A stretch of DNA of 32,328 bases from Pseudonocardia sp. (GTDB taxonomy: Bacteria; Actinomycetota; Actinomycetes; Mycobacteriales; Pseudonocardiaceae), in assembly GCA_025869365.1 (NCBI GenBank), contig JAOZVV010000143.1:1-32328 (forward strand), read 5' to 3'. This document shows positions 20,713-28,260 of this stretch, piece after piece. The translations under genes and the position numbers were made by a program. How positions within the stretch are numbered: the first letter of the stretch is position 1; each line of letters begins with the position of its first letter. The notes under the pieces are model-generated. The model saw only the letters and a list, made by a program, of their open reading frames with translations. It made no database searches and was not told the origin of the DNA.

Positions 20713-21661
20713 GCTCATCGCACCCACGACCGTCGACGAGGCCCTCGCCACGCCCGGCACCTTCCTGGCCGGCGGCACCACCCTCGTCGACCTGATGAAG
20801 CTCGACGTCCTGACGCCGCAGCGCGTCCTGGACATCAACGACCTGCCGCTGCGCGGCATCGACACCGGCGACGGCCTGCGGATCGGGGCACTGGAGCGGA
20901 TGAGCGACATCGCCGCCCACCCCGGCACCTACCCGGTCATCTCCCGCGCCCTGCTGCTGAGCGCGTCCCAGCAGCTGCGCAACATGGCCAGCATCGGTGG
21001 GAACGTCCTGCAGCGGACCCGCTGCACCTACTTCCGGGACGTCTCCTCCCCCTGCAACCGGCGCGAACCCGGCAGTGGCTGCCCGGCCCTGACCGGGGCC
21101 AACCGCATGCACGCCGTGCTCGGTACCAGCGACTCCTGCGCGGCCACCCACCCCAGCGACGTGGCGGTCGCCCTCGTCGCGCTCGACGCCGAGGTCCGGC
21201 TGGTCGGGCCGGACGGGAGCCGCACGGTGCGGCTGGCGGACCTCTACCGCCTGCCCGGCGACACCCCCGAGATCGAGAACGACCTGCGCCCCGGCGAGCT
21301 CCTCACCGAGATCGTGGTCCCCCGGCTGGACTGGGCGTCGAACTCCACCTACGTCAAGGTGCGGGACCGCCAGTCCTACGAGTTCGCGCTGTGCTCCGCC
21401 GCGGTCGCGCTCGACGTCCGGGACTCCCGCATCGTCGACGCCAGGGTGGCGGTCGGTGGCGTGGCGACCGTGCCGTGGCGACTGACCGCGGTCGAGGCGG
21501 CCCTGCGGGGCCGGCCCGCCACCCTCGCGACGTTCTCCGACGCGGCGGCGGGGGCGGCCGACGGAGCCCGGCCGCTGTCCGCCAACGGTTTCAAGACCTC
21601 GCTGCTGGAGCGGACCGTCGTCCGCGCACTGCTCGAACTGACCGAGGGAGATCGCGCATGA
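20699..21661 (+). CDS. Aldehyde oxidase FAD-binding subunit with extra 4Fe-4S site (PaoB/YagS-like)
   Basis: A 320-residue FAD subunit of the CO dehydrogenase/xanthine dehydrogenase medium-chain family. The N-terminal FAD motif is TFLAGGTTLVDLMKL. The second FAD contact is LRNMASIGGNVLQRTRC, followed by TYFRDVSSPCNRREPGSGC. Those three cysteines and the later DSCAATHPSD are placed as in PaoB, which carries an additional [4Fe-4S] cluster. The C-terminal domain reads YEFALCSAAVALDV and VGGVATVPWRL. ATG 20699 overlaps the end of the 2Fe-2S gene. Its own stop overlaps the next start as ATGA (21658-21661), so all three subunits are translationally coupled. Confidence 0.92.
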   Translation: MRPFELIAPTTVDEALATPGTFLAGGTTLVDLMKLDVLTPQRVLDINDLPLRGIDTGDGLRIGALERMSDIAAHPGTYPVISRALLLSASQQLRNMASIGGNVLQRTRCTYFRDVSSPCNRREPGSGCPALTGANRMHAVLGTSDSCAATHPSDVAVALVALDAEVRLVGPDGSRTVRLADLYRLPGDTPEIENDLRPGELLTEIVVPRLDWASNSTYVKVRDRQSYEFALCSAAVALDVRDSRIVDARVAVGGVATVPWRLTAVEAALRGRPATLATFSDAAAGAADGARPLSANGFKTSLLERTVVRALLELTEGDRA

Positions 21662-23850
21662 CCACCACCAGGTTGGACGCCCCGCTGAAGGTCACCGGCC
21701 GGGCCACCTACGCCTCCGACCACACCTTCCCCGGCCTGGCCCACGGCTACGTCGTGGTGAGCACCATCGCCCACGGCGAGATCGAGTCCATGGACGTCAC
21801 GGCGGCGAAGGGCTCGCCCGGCGTGCTCGCGGTGTACTCGCCGTTCGACCCGCTCGAGCTCCGCACGCCGAGCACCGCCTTCCTGGGTGAGACATGGGTC
21901 CCGTTGCAGGACAGGGAGGTCGGCTACTACGGCCAGCCGATCGGCTTCGTGGTCGCGGAGACCTACGAGCAGGCCCGGGACGCGGCGATGCTCGTCGAGG
22001 TCACCTACCGTCGCCGGCCCGCGCGGACCTCCCTGCAGGACGGCCTCGCCACGGCCGAGGACGCGCCGCCGGCCATGGACGGCTCACCGCCGTCGCTGTC
22101 CGTCCTCGCGGACGGCGTCGAGTCCATCGAGGACGCGCTGGCGGCGAGCCCCGTGGTCGTCGACGCGACCTACCGCACGGCGACGCAGAACCACGCGGCC
22201 ATGGAGCCGCACTCGGCGGTCGCGGTGTGGGAGGACGGCACCCTCACCGTCCACAGCGGGAACCAGGGTTCGGACCTGCAGGCCCAGGAGCTGGCGAACG
22301 CGCTGCAGGTGGATCCGGCGGCGGTGCACGCGGTGAACCCGTTCGTCGGCGGGGCCTTCGGCGGCAAGGGGCGCACCTCCGTACCCGCGTTCCTCGCCGC
22401 GGCGGCCGCCAGGGCGCTGGGCAGGCCCGTCAAGGCCGCGCTCAGCCGGGAGCAGGTCTTCACCGCGACCGCGGGACGGGCCGCGACGGTGCAGCGGATC
22501 ACCCTCGGCGCCGAGCGGGACGGCACGCTGGTCGCGATCCGCCACGACTCCTGGTCCAGCACCGCGCTGGACCGTTCGTTCGTCGAGCCGACCTCGCACG
22601 GCACGTCCCGCGAGTGGTACTCCACCCGCAACCTCGCGATCAGCCAGAAGATGGTGCCGCTGACCATCTCGCCGACCACGTTCATGCGCGCGCCGGGCGA
22701 GGCTCCGGGCTCCTTCGCCCTGGAGAGCGCGATCGACGAGCTGGCCGTCGCGCTGGACATGGACCCCGTCGAGCTGCGCCTGCGGAACAACTCCACCGCG
22801 CCCCCCGGCAGGGACCTGCAGTGGTCCAGCAAACATCTCGACGAGTGCTTCGCCATCGGCGCGGCCCGGTTCGGCTGGGCGGACCGCTCTCCGCAGGGGC
22901 ACACCGACGGGGACTGGCTCGTCGGTCTCGGCACCGCCACCGCGATGTTCCCGGCCCTGCGGTTCCCCGCGACGGTCGGGATCACGCTGCGCGACGACGA
23001 CACGGCCGAGGTCGCGACCAGCGGGGCGGACCCGGGAACCGGCCTGCTGACCGTGCTCGCCCTGATCGGCGCGGAGTCCCTGGACATCGCGCCGGAGCGG
23101 ATCACCCCGCGGCTGGGCGACTCGGCGCTACCGTCCGGCGGGATGTCCGGGGGCTCGACCGCCACCGCGAGCACGGGGACCGCCATCATGGTCGCCGCGC
23201 CGAAGGCGATCGACGAGCTGCTCGCCCTGGCCGCCGCGCCGGGTGCGCCGTTCGCCGGCCGGGACGTGTCCTACGCCGACGGCCGGGTGCTGGCCGACGG
23301 CGGGTCGATGACCTTCGGCGAGGTGCTGCGGGCCGTCGGCCGCGCGTCGGTCTCGGTGACGGGCTCGTCCGCGCCGGGCGAGGAGATGACCAAGCACTCG
23401 TTCAGTTCCTTCGGCGCCCAGTTCTGCGAGGTCCGGGTGCACCGGTGGACCCGCGAGGTCCGGGTGTCGCGCATGCTGGGGGTGTTCGACGCCGGGCGGA
23501 TCATCAACCGCAAGGCGGCGCGCAGCCAGCTCATGGGCGGCATGATCTGGGGCGTGTCCGCCGCGCTGCACGAGGGCCTGGACGTCGACGCGGACGGCAG
23601 GCCGTCCAACGCGGACCTCGCGGGCTACCTGCTCCCGGTGAACGCGGACATCGGCGAGGTCGACGTCGCGCTCGTCGAGCACCCGGACACGCTGCACAAC
23701 TCCGTCGGGGCCCGGGGGCTGGGCGAGATCGGGATCGTCGGGATGGCCGCGGCGGTCGCCAACGCCGTCCACAACGCCACCGGGGTGCGGGTCCGCCACA
23801 TCCCGATCACGATCGAGGACCTCCTCGTGCCGCCGGTCAGAGGCTCTTGA
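21658..23850 (+). CDS. Aldehyde oxidase molybdopterin-binding subunit (PaoC/YagR-like)
   Basis: The 730-residue catalytic subunit, which oxidises aldehydes to carboxylates with water-derived oxygen at a molybdenum cofactor. Family blocks in order: LKVTGRATYASDHTFPGLAHG, GYYGQPIGFVVAETYEQA, the cofactor-binding VNPFVGGAFGGKG, MRAPGEAPGSFALESAIDEL, the GTGLLTV region, and SGGMSGGSTATASTGTAI. The catalytic glutamate is in GARGLGEIGIVGMAAAVANA near the C-terminus. Length matches E. coli PaoC (about 730). The ATG overlaps the FAD-subunit stop. The 3' end overlaps the convergent peroxiredoxin gene by 14 bp. No XdhC/PaoD-type cofactor-insertion chaperone gene is present beside it. The substrate, probably an aromatic or aliphatic aldehyde, cannot be fixed from sequence. 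Confidence 0.94.
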   Translation: MTTTRLDAPLKVTGRATYASDHTFPGLAHGYVVVSTIAHGEIESMDVTAAKGSPGVLAVYSPFDPLELRTPSTAFLGETWVPLQDREVGYYGQPIGFVVAETYEQARDAAMLVEVTYRRRPARTSLQDGLATAEDAPPAMDGSPPSLSVLADGVESIEDALAASPVVVDATYRTATQNHAAMEPHSAVAVWEDGTLTVHSGNQGSDLQAQELANALQVDPAAVHAVNPFVGGAFGGKGRTSVPAFLAAAAARALGRPVKAALSREQVFTATAGRAATVQRITLGAERDGTLVAIRHDSWSSTALDRSFVEPTSHGTSREWYSTRNLAISQKMVPLTISPTTFMRAPGEAPGSFALESAIDELAVALDMDPVELRLRNNSTAPPGRDLQWSSKHLDECFAIGAARFGWADRSPQGHTDGDWLVGLGTATAMFPALRFPATVGITLRDDDTAEVATSGADPGTGLLTVLALIGAESLDIAPERITPRLGDSALPSGGMSGGSTATASTGTAIMVAAPKAIDELLALAAAPGAPFAGRDVSYADGRVLADGGSMTFGEVLRAVGRASVSVTGSSAPGEEMTKHSFSSFGAQFCEVRVHRWTREVRVSRMLGVFDAGRIINRKAARSQLMGGMIWGVSAALHEGLDVDADGRPSNADLAGYLLPVNADIGEVDVALVEHPDTLHNSVGARGLGEIGIVGMAAAVANAVHNATGVRVRHIPITIEDLLVPPVRGS

Positions 23851-24322
23851 GGACCGCGTCGGCCGAGCTGACCGTCACGTCCGAGGGTGAGGACTCCACC
23901 CAGACGTCCCGCACCACGCCGTCGACGATCACCGCCGCGTAGCGCTGCGAGCGGATCCCCAGGCCGAAGCCGCGGGCGTCGAGCTCCAGGCCGACCGCCC
24001 GGGCGAAGTCCCCGTTGCCGTCCGCGAGCATGCGGATCGCGTCGCCGGTCTCCCGGGACCTGCCCCACGCGTCCATGACGAACGCGTCGTTCACGGCGAC
24101 GCAGGCGATGGTGTCCACCCCCTTGGCGCGGAGCTCGTCCGCCCGCAGCACGTACTCGGGCAGGTGCTGGTCCGAGCAGGAGGGCGTGAAGGCGCCGGGC
24201 ACGCCGAAGAGGACGACCGTGCCCGTCCCCAGCACCTGCGCGCTGCTGACCGGGGCGGGGCCCGCCTCCGACATCGCGGTGAGGGTGACGTCCGGGACGG
24301 CATCGCCGGGAGAGAGGGACAC
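23837..24322 (-). CDS. Peroxiredoxin (Prx5-type)
   Basis: A 161-residue thiol peroxidase that reduces peroxides. The active-site segment is GVPGAFTPSCSDQHLPEY with peroxidatic C49. C74 (in TIACVAVND) is the only other cysteine, so an atypical or one-Cys mechanism using a low-molecular-weight thiol such as mycothiol is possible. The C-terminal part, GFGLGIRSQRYAAVIVDGVVRDVWVE, is typical of Prx5 proteins. GTG 24322 is chosen over the more upstream ATG 24361, because GAGGAG lies 5 nt before it and VSLSPGDAVPDV is the natural N-terminus. It converges with the aldehyde oxidase operon, which releases hydrogen peroxide in oxygen-using family members. A protective role is possible but is only inferred from position. 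Confidence 0.9.
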   Translation of the reverse strand: MSLSPGDAVPDVTLTAMSEAGPAPVSSAQVLGTGTVVLFGVPGAFTPSCSDQHLPEYVLRADELRAKGVDTIACVAVNDAFVMDAWGRSRETGDAIRMLADGNGDFARAVGLELDARGFGLGIRSQRYAAVIVDGVVRDVWVESSPSDVTVSSADAVLKSL

Positions 24323-24420
24323 GGTGCTCCTCGAGGGTCTGGCGGGCGGGAGGTCGCCCACCGCTCGACCCTAGGTCGCCGAGGGCGCCACCGCGAGCGC
24401 CGCCGACCGAACGGCCGGTC

Positions 24421-24825
24421 TCAGCCCTGGACGCCGTTCGGGTCCATCCACAGGACCTCCCAGTGGTGGCCGTCCGGGTCGACGAACGAGCGGCCGTACA
24501 TGAAGCCGTGGTCCTGGGGGTCCTGCGCCTTCGAGCCGCCGTTCGCCAGCGCGGCGTCCGCGATCGTGTCGACCTCCTCCTTGCTCTCGACGCCGAGCGC
24601 CAGGATCGCCTCGGTCGTGCCGCCGTCCGAGGTGGGCTTGACGGTGAAGTCCGCGAACCTGGGCTCCGAGAGGAGCATCGCGTTGATGGACTCGCCGATC
24701 ACCAGGGCGAGCGCGTTCTCGTCGCTGAACGTGTCGTTGAACGAGTAACCCAGTGCCGTCCAGAAGGACCTGGTGGTGGCCTGGTCCTTGATCGGCAGGT
24801 TGACGAAGATCTGCGTGGTGGCCAT
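24421..24825 (-). CDS. VOC family (glyoxalase/bleomycin-resistance-like) protein
   Basis: A 134-residue vicinal-oxygen-chelate fold protein. It contains two beta-alpha-beta-beta-beta modules: TQIFVNLPIKDQATTRSFW then LGYSFNDTFSDENALALVIG, and ILALGVESKEEVDTIADAAL then HGFMYGRSFVDPDGHHWEVL. The DPDGHHWEVLW motif is typical, with a possible metal-binding Glu near the C-terminus. Members include extradiol dioxygenases, glyoxalases and drug-binding proteins. This one looks like the common lactoylglutathione-lyase-like group whose reaction is mostly unknown. It lies 98 bp upstream of the peroxiredoxin gene on the same strand. Confidence 0.9.
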   Translation of the reverse strand: MATTQIFVNLPIKDQATTRSFWTALGYSFNDTFSDENALALVIGESINAMLLSEPRFADFTVKPTSDGGTTEAILALGVESKEEVDTIADAALANGGSKAQDPQDHGFMYGRSFVDPDGHHWEVLWMDPNGVQG

Positions 24826-24986
24826 CGGGTGCCTCTCTCGCGGGGGCGCGCTCCGGGCTCGGTGCGCTCTCGAAGGGGGAGACCGGACCCTCCCGCGGAA
24901 GTCATCGGCGGCGCGGGAACTTCTCCGCGGCTCGACGGGGCGGTCCGGGCCCGAAGGGGCGGTGACCGGCGACCCGCGGCCGAACC

Positions 24987-24998
24987 TAGGCTCGTCGC
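24987..24998 (+). promoter_or_regulatory. -10 element of a probable leaderless promoter
   Basis: TAGGCT (24987-24992) ends exactly 6 nt before GTG 24999, the third case of this geometry in the window. GTGACC (24962-24967) is a possible but distant -35 (19-nt spacer). Confidence 0.55.
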
Positions 24999-25424
24999 GT
25001 GCCGGAGAAGCAGGTCAGGGTCGGGGTCGCGGCGGTCGTCCCGGACGGGGACTCGTGGCTCGTCCTGCGCCGGCGCGGCGCGCACGGCGCCGGGACCTGG
25101 GGCCTGCCCGGCGGGCACCAGGAGTTCGGCGAGTCTCCCGAGGCCACCGCGGAGCGGGAGGTCGCCGAGGAGACCGGGCTGACCATGCGCGCCGTCGAAC
25201 GCCTCGGCGTCACCGACGACCCGATGCCCGAGATCGGCCGGCACTACCTGACCGTGTTCGTCCGCTGCGCGCTCGTGGCCGGCGAGGCGCGGATCGCCGA
25301 GCCGGACAAGGCGGACGACCTCGCCTGGCTCACCCCCGCCGAGCTGCGGGCACGTCGCGACGAGCTGTTCGCGCCGCTGCGCCGGTTCCTCGACGCCGCC
25401 CCGGCGGCGGCCGCGGGTGGCTGA
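24999..25424 (+). CDS. Nudix hydrolase
   Basis: A 141-residue nucleotide-diphosphate hydrolase of the MutT/Nudix family. The complete Nudix box GGHQEFGESPEATAEREVAEETGL fits GX5EX7REUXEEXGU and provides the metal-binding glutamates. Before it are VAAVVPDGDSWLVLRRRG and WGLPGGH. After it comes FVRCALVAGEARIAEPDKAD and AWLTPAEL. The layout resembles 8-oxo-dGTP or cytosine-nucleotide diphosphatases, but substrate cannot be called. GTG 24999 is supported by a TAGGCT element 6 nt upstream with no Shine-Dalgarno. The last about 15 residues are Ala-rich. It ends 9 bp before the -10 of the riboswitch transcript. Confidence 0.92.
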   Translation: MPEKQVRVGVAAVVPDGDSWLVLRRRGAHGAGTWGLPGGHQEFGESPEATAEREVAEETGLTMRAVERLGVTDDPMPEIGRHYLTVFVRCALVAGEARIAEPDKADDLAWLTPAELRARRDELFAPLRRFLDAAPAAAAGG

Positions 25425-25432
25425 GAATGCAG

Positions 25433-25438
25433 TACCGT
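25433..25438 (+). promoter_or_regulatory. -10 element for the glycine riboswitch transcript
   Basis: TACCGT matches TANNNT and would start transcription near 25445, about 30 nt before the first riboswitch stem. No strong -35 is visible. Confidence 0.45.
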
Positions 25439-25473
25439 CGTCGCCGAGTCACAACTGCACACGCCGCACGAAT

Positions 25474-25654
25474 CCCAGCGGGAGATCCGGTGCCCGTGCA
25501 CCGGAGCCGTAGGAGCAACCTTCCCCGGAAATCTCTCAGGCCGCCGTACCGCTGGGGCGAGGCAACTCTGGAGAGCGTCCACCCCGGTGGGCCACCGACG
25601 GGGCAAGCGGGCACGATCCGCGGAATCTCTCAGGTCCCCTGACAGAGCGGGGAG
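25474..25654 (+). promoter_or_regulatory. Tandem glycine riboswitch
   Basis: Two glycine aptamers lie in the gcvT leader. Aptamer 1: P1 CCCAGCGG (25474-25481) pairs with CCGCTGGG (25549-25556) around the conserved GGGAGA, GCCGTAGGAGCAA and GGAAATCTCTCAGGC. Aptamer 2: CTCTG (25566-25570) pairs with CAGAG (25643-25647) around GGAGAG, CACGATCCGCGGAATCTCTC and AGGTCCCC. The short linker and repeated CTCTCAGG core are diagnostic. Glycine binding would turn on the downstream gcvT. No terminator with a T-tract is seen before gcvT, so translation control is likely. Confidence 0.95.
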
Positions 25655-25685
25655 ACACCCGACCCTCGATTCCGGAGCCGCGCTC

Positions 25686-26801
25686 ATGCCCCTCGAGACC
25701 CCCCTCGCCGCCGAGCACGCCGCACTCGGTGCGTCGTTCACCGACTTCGCCGGCTGGCGGATGCCCGTCCGCTACAGCAGCGACCTCGCCGAGCACCACG
25801 CCGTCCGCAGGGCGGCCGGGCTCTTCGACCTCTCGCACATGGGCGAGGTCGAGTTCGTCGGGCCGCAGGCCGCCGCCGCGCTGGACTTCGCGCTGGCCGG
25901 GGCGCTGTCGAAGGTGAGGATCGGCCGGGCCAAGTACTCGCTGCTCTGCGCCCCCGACGGCGGCGTGCTCGACGATCTCGTCGTCTACCGCCTCGGGGAG
26001 GAGCACTTCCTCGTCGTCGTCAACGCCGCCAACGCCGCGCAGGACGCCACCGAGCTGATCTCCCGCGCGGACGGGTTCGACGTCGCGGTCACGGACCGTT
26101 CCGCCGCCACGGCCCTGATCGCCGTGCAGGGTCCCGCGTCGCCGGACATCCTGCGCGCGCTCGCCGACCCCGCGGGCGTCGAGACGATCGGCTCGCTGAA
26201 GTACTACGCGGCCGAGCCCGCGACGATCGCCGGGATCGACGGCCTGCTCTCCCGCACCGGCTACACCGGCGAGGACGGCTTCGAGCTCTACGTGCCGAAC
26301 GCGGACGCGCCCGCTCTGTGGCGCGCGCTGCTGGAGGTCGGCGCCCCGCACGGTCTGATCCCCGCGGGCCTCGCCTGCCGGGACACCCTGCGGCTCGAGG
26401 CCGGGATGGCGCTCTACGGCCACGAGCTGACCGCGCGGACGGACCCGTTCGCGGCGGGCCTGCGCCGCATCGTCGCGCTGGACAAGGAGTTCGTGGGCCG
26501 CGACGCCCTCGCCGCGCTCGCGGAGAAGGAGCCGGCTCGCACCCTCGTCGGGCTCACCGGGACCGGACGACGGGCGGGCCGCGCCGGGTCCGCCGTGCTC
26601 GGCCCGGACGGCGGCGTCGCCGGCGAGGTGACGTCCGGGGTGCTCTCCCCGACCCTCGGCGTCCCGATCGCGCTGGCCTACGTCGACGCGGCGCTGACCG
26701 AGCCCGGCACCGCCCTCGCCGTCGACGTCCGGGGCCGCAGCCAGGACTACACCGTCGCCCGGTTGCCCTTCTACCGGCGCCCCGCCGACACGTCGCTGTA
26801 A
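25686..26801 (+). CDS. gcvT: Glycine cleavage system T protein (aminomethyltransferase)
   Basis: Transfers the methylene group of the aminomethyl-lipoyl H protein to tetrahydrofolate, releasing ammonia, in the glycine cleavage complex. The 371-residue protein is full length. Family blocks: PLAAEHAALGASFTDFAGWRMPVRY, GLFDLSHMGEVEFVGP, VVNAANA, the folate-binding GYTGEDGFELYVPN, CRDTLRLEAGMALYGHEL and a C-terminal TSGVLSPTLGVPIALAYV. ATG 25686 is chosen because GGAG (25674-25677) lies 8 nt upstream and the conserved N-terminus begins there; the longer in-frame extension lies inside the riboswitch. Expression is glycine-responsive. The gcvH and gcvP genes are not in the window. Confidence 0.96.
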   Translation: MPLETPLAAEHAALGASFTDFAGWRMPVRYSSDLAEHHAVRRAAGLFDLSHMGEVEFVGPQAAAALDFALAGALSKVRIGRAKYSLLCAPDGGVLDDLVVYRLGEEHFLVVVNAANAAQDATELISRADGFDVAVTDRSAATALIAVQGPASPDILRALADPAGVETIGSLKYYAAEPATIAGIDGLLSRTGYTGEDGFELYVPNADAPALWRALLEVGAPHGLIPAGLACRDTLRLEAGMALYGHELTARTDPFAAGLRRIVALDKEFVGRDALAALAEKEPARTLVGLTGTGRRAGRAGSAVLGPDGGVAGEVTSGVLSPTLGVPIALAYVDAALTEPGTALAVDVRGRSQDYTVARLPFYRRPADTSL

Positions 26802-26852
26802 CAGTCGCCACTTCACGGGCAGACGGTTGAGGGTGACGCTCCCTGCGCCCTC

Positions 26853-26858
26853 TACGGT
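26853..26858 (+). promoter_or_regulatory. -10 element for glyA
   Basis: TACGGT matches TANNNT in the 93-bp gcvT-glyA gap, with a possible TTGAGG -35 at 26827 (20-nt spacer, long). It would allow glyA transcription independent of the riboswitch. Confidence 0.4.
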
Positions 26859-26894
26859 GGGAGGCGCCAGAGCATGACGACCCGAGGGATTCCC

Positions 26895-28178
26895 ATGTCC
26901 GTACTTGACACGTCGCTGGGTGAGTTCGACCCGGAGGTCGCCGAGCTGATCGGGCGCGAGCTCGCCCGCCAGCAGGACGGCCTCGAGATGATCGCGTCGG
27001 AGAACCACGCGCCGGTCGCCGTGATGCAGGCGCAGGGCTCCGTCCTCACCAACAAGTACGCCGAGGGTTACCCCGGACGGCGCTACTACGGCGGCTGCGA
27101 GTTCGTCGACGAGATCGAGCGGATCGCCATCGCGCGGATCAAGGCACTGTTCGGGGCCGGGTTCGCCAACGTGCAGCCGCACTCGGGCGCGCAGGCCAAT
27201 GCCGCCGCGATGCACGCGCTGATCAAGCCGGGCGACACGATCCTGGGCCTGTCCCTGGCCCACGGCGGGCACCTCACGCACGGCATGAAGATCAATTTCT
27301 CGGGCCGGCTCTACAACGTCGTCGCGTACGAGGTCTCCAAGGACGACCTGCGGGTCGACATGGACGAGGTCGAGCGCCTCGCCGAGGAGCACCGCCCGCA
27401 GCTGATCATCGCCGGCTGGTCCGCCTACAGCCGGCAGCTGGACTTCCCCCGGTTCCGCGAGATCGCGGACTCTGTCGGCGCCTACCTGATGGTGGACATG
27501 GCCCACTTCGCCGGCCTGGTCGCCGCGGGCCTGCACCCCTCGCCCGTCCCGCACGCGCACGTCACGACGTCGACCACGCACAAGACGCTCGGCGGCCCCC
27601 GCGGCGGCATCATCCTGAGCAACGACGCGGAGATCGCCAAGAAGATCAACTCCGCGGTCTTCCCCGGCCAGCAGGGCGGGCCGCTCGAGCACGTCATCGC
27701 CGCGAAGGCCGCCGCCTTCAAGATGGCCGCGCAGCCCGAGTTCGCCGAGCGCCAGCAGCGCACGATCGAGGGCTCGAAGATCCTCGCCGAGCGCCTGGTG
27801 CAGCCGGACCTCGCCGCGGCCGGGATCAAGGTCCTCACCGGCGGTACGGACGTGCACCTGGTCCTCGTCGACCTCGCCGGCGCCGCACTGGACGGCAAGC
27901 AGGCCGAGGACCGGCTCGCCGCCGTCGACATCACGGTGAACCGCAACGCCGTCCCGTTCGACCCGCGGCCGCCGATGGTCACCTCGGGCCTGCGGATCGG
28001 CACGGCCGCGCTCGCCACCCGCGGCTTCACCACCGAGGGCTTCGTCGAGGTCGCGGACGTCATCGCCCGCACCCTGCTGCTCCCGGCGGAGACGGCGGCG
28101 GACGACCCGTCGATCATCGCCCTGCGGGACGAGGTCAGGGCGCTCGCGAAGCGCCACCCGCTCTACCCCGGCCTGTAG
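26895..28178 (+). CDS. glyA: Serine hydroxymethyltransferase
   Basis: A PLP enzyme interconverting serine and glycine with transfer of a one-carbon unit to tetrahydrofolate. The 427-residue length fits. The N-terminal signature is [20 protein letters not shown], then [19 protein letters not shown] contacts are in [13 protein letters not shown] and [12 protein letters not shown]. The Schiff-base lysine is in [15 protein letters not shown]. The C-terminal domain contains [19 protein letters not shown] sequence and [19 protein letters not shown] 26895 is preferred over 26874, because GAGGGA (26884-26889) lies 5 nt upstream and homologues start here. It works with gcvT in glycine/C1 balance, follows it by 93 bp and has a possible promoter of its own. 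Confidence 0.95.
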   Translation: MSVLDTSLGEFDPEVAELIGRELARQQDGLEMIASENHAPVAVMQAQGSVLTNKYAEGYPGRRYYGGCEFVDEIERIAIARIKALFGAGFANVQPHSGAQANAAAMHALIKPGDTILGLSLAHGGHLTHGMKINFSGRLYNVVAYEVSKDDLRVDMDEVERLAEEHRPQLIIAGWSAYSRQLDFPRFREIADSVGAYLMVDMAHFAGLVAAGLHPSPVPHAHVTTSTTHKTLGGPRGGIILSNDAEIAKKINSAVFPGQQGGPLEHVIAAKAAAFKMAAQPEFAERQQRTIEGSKILAERLVQPDLAAAGIKVLTGGTDVHLVLVDLAGAALDGKQAEDRLAAVDITVNRNAVPFDPRPPMVTSGLRIGTAALATRGFTTEGFVEVADVIARTLLLPAETAADDPSIIALRDEVRALAKRHPLYPGL

Positions 28179-28194
28179 ACCCGGACGTCCCGCT

Positions 28195-28222
28195 CGCGGC
28201 CGGAGTCGGGGCCCGGGCCGCG
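28195..28222. terminator. Hairpin between convergent glyA and ligase genes
   Basis: CGCGGCC (28195-28201) pairs with GGCCGCG (28216-28222) around a 14-nt loop, 17 nt after the glyA stop. The whole 82-bp gap is very GC-rich, and alternative pairings exist (GCCCGGGC nearby). A terminator is the likely role; no T-tract is present. Confidence 0.45.
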
Positions 28223-28260
28223 CGCGGGCCGTCGTGTGACGCGCCCGCGGTGGCGCCGCC

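Noticed and set aside
25536-28157. An 873-residue minus-strand open frame opposite gcvT and glyA
   Set aside because: Antisense shadow of two highly conserved genes; long antisense frames are expected at this GC content.
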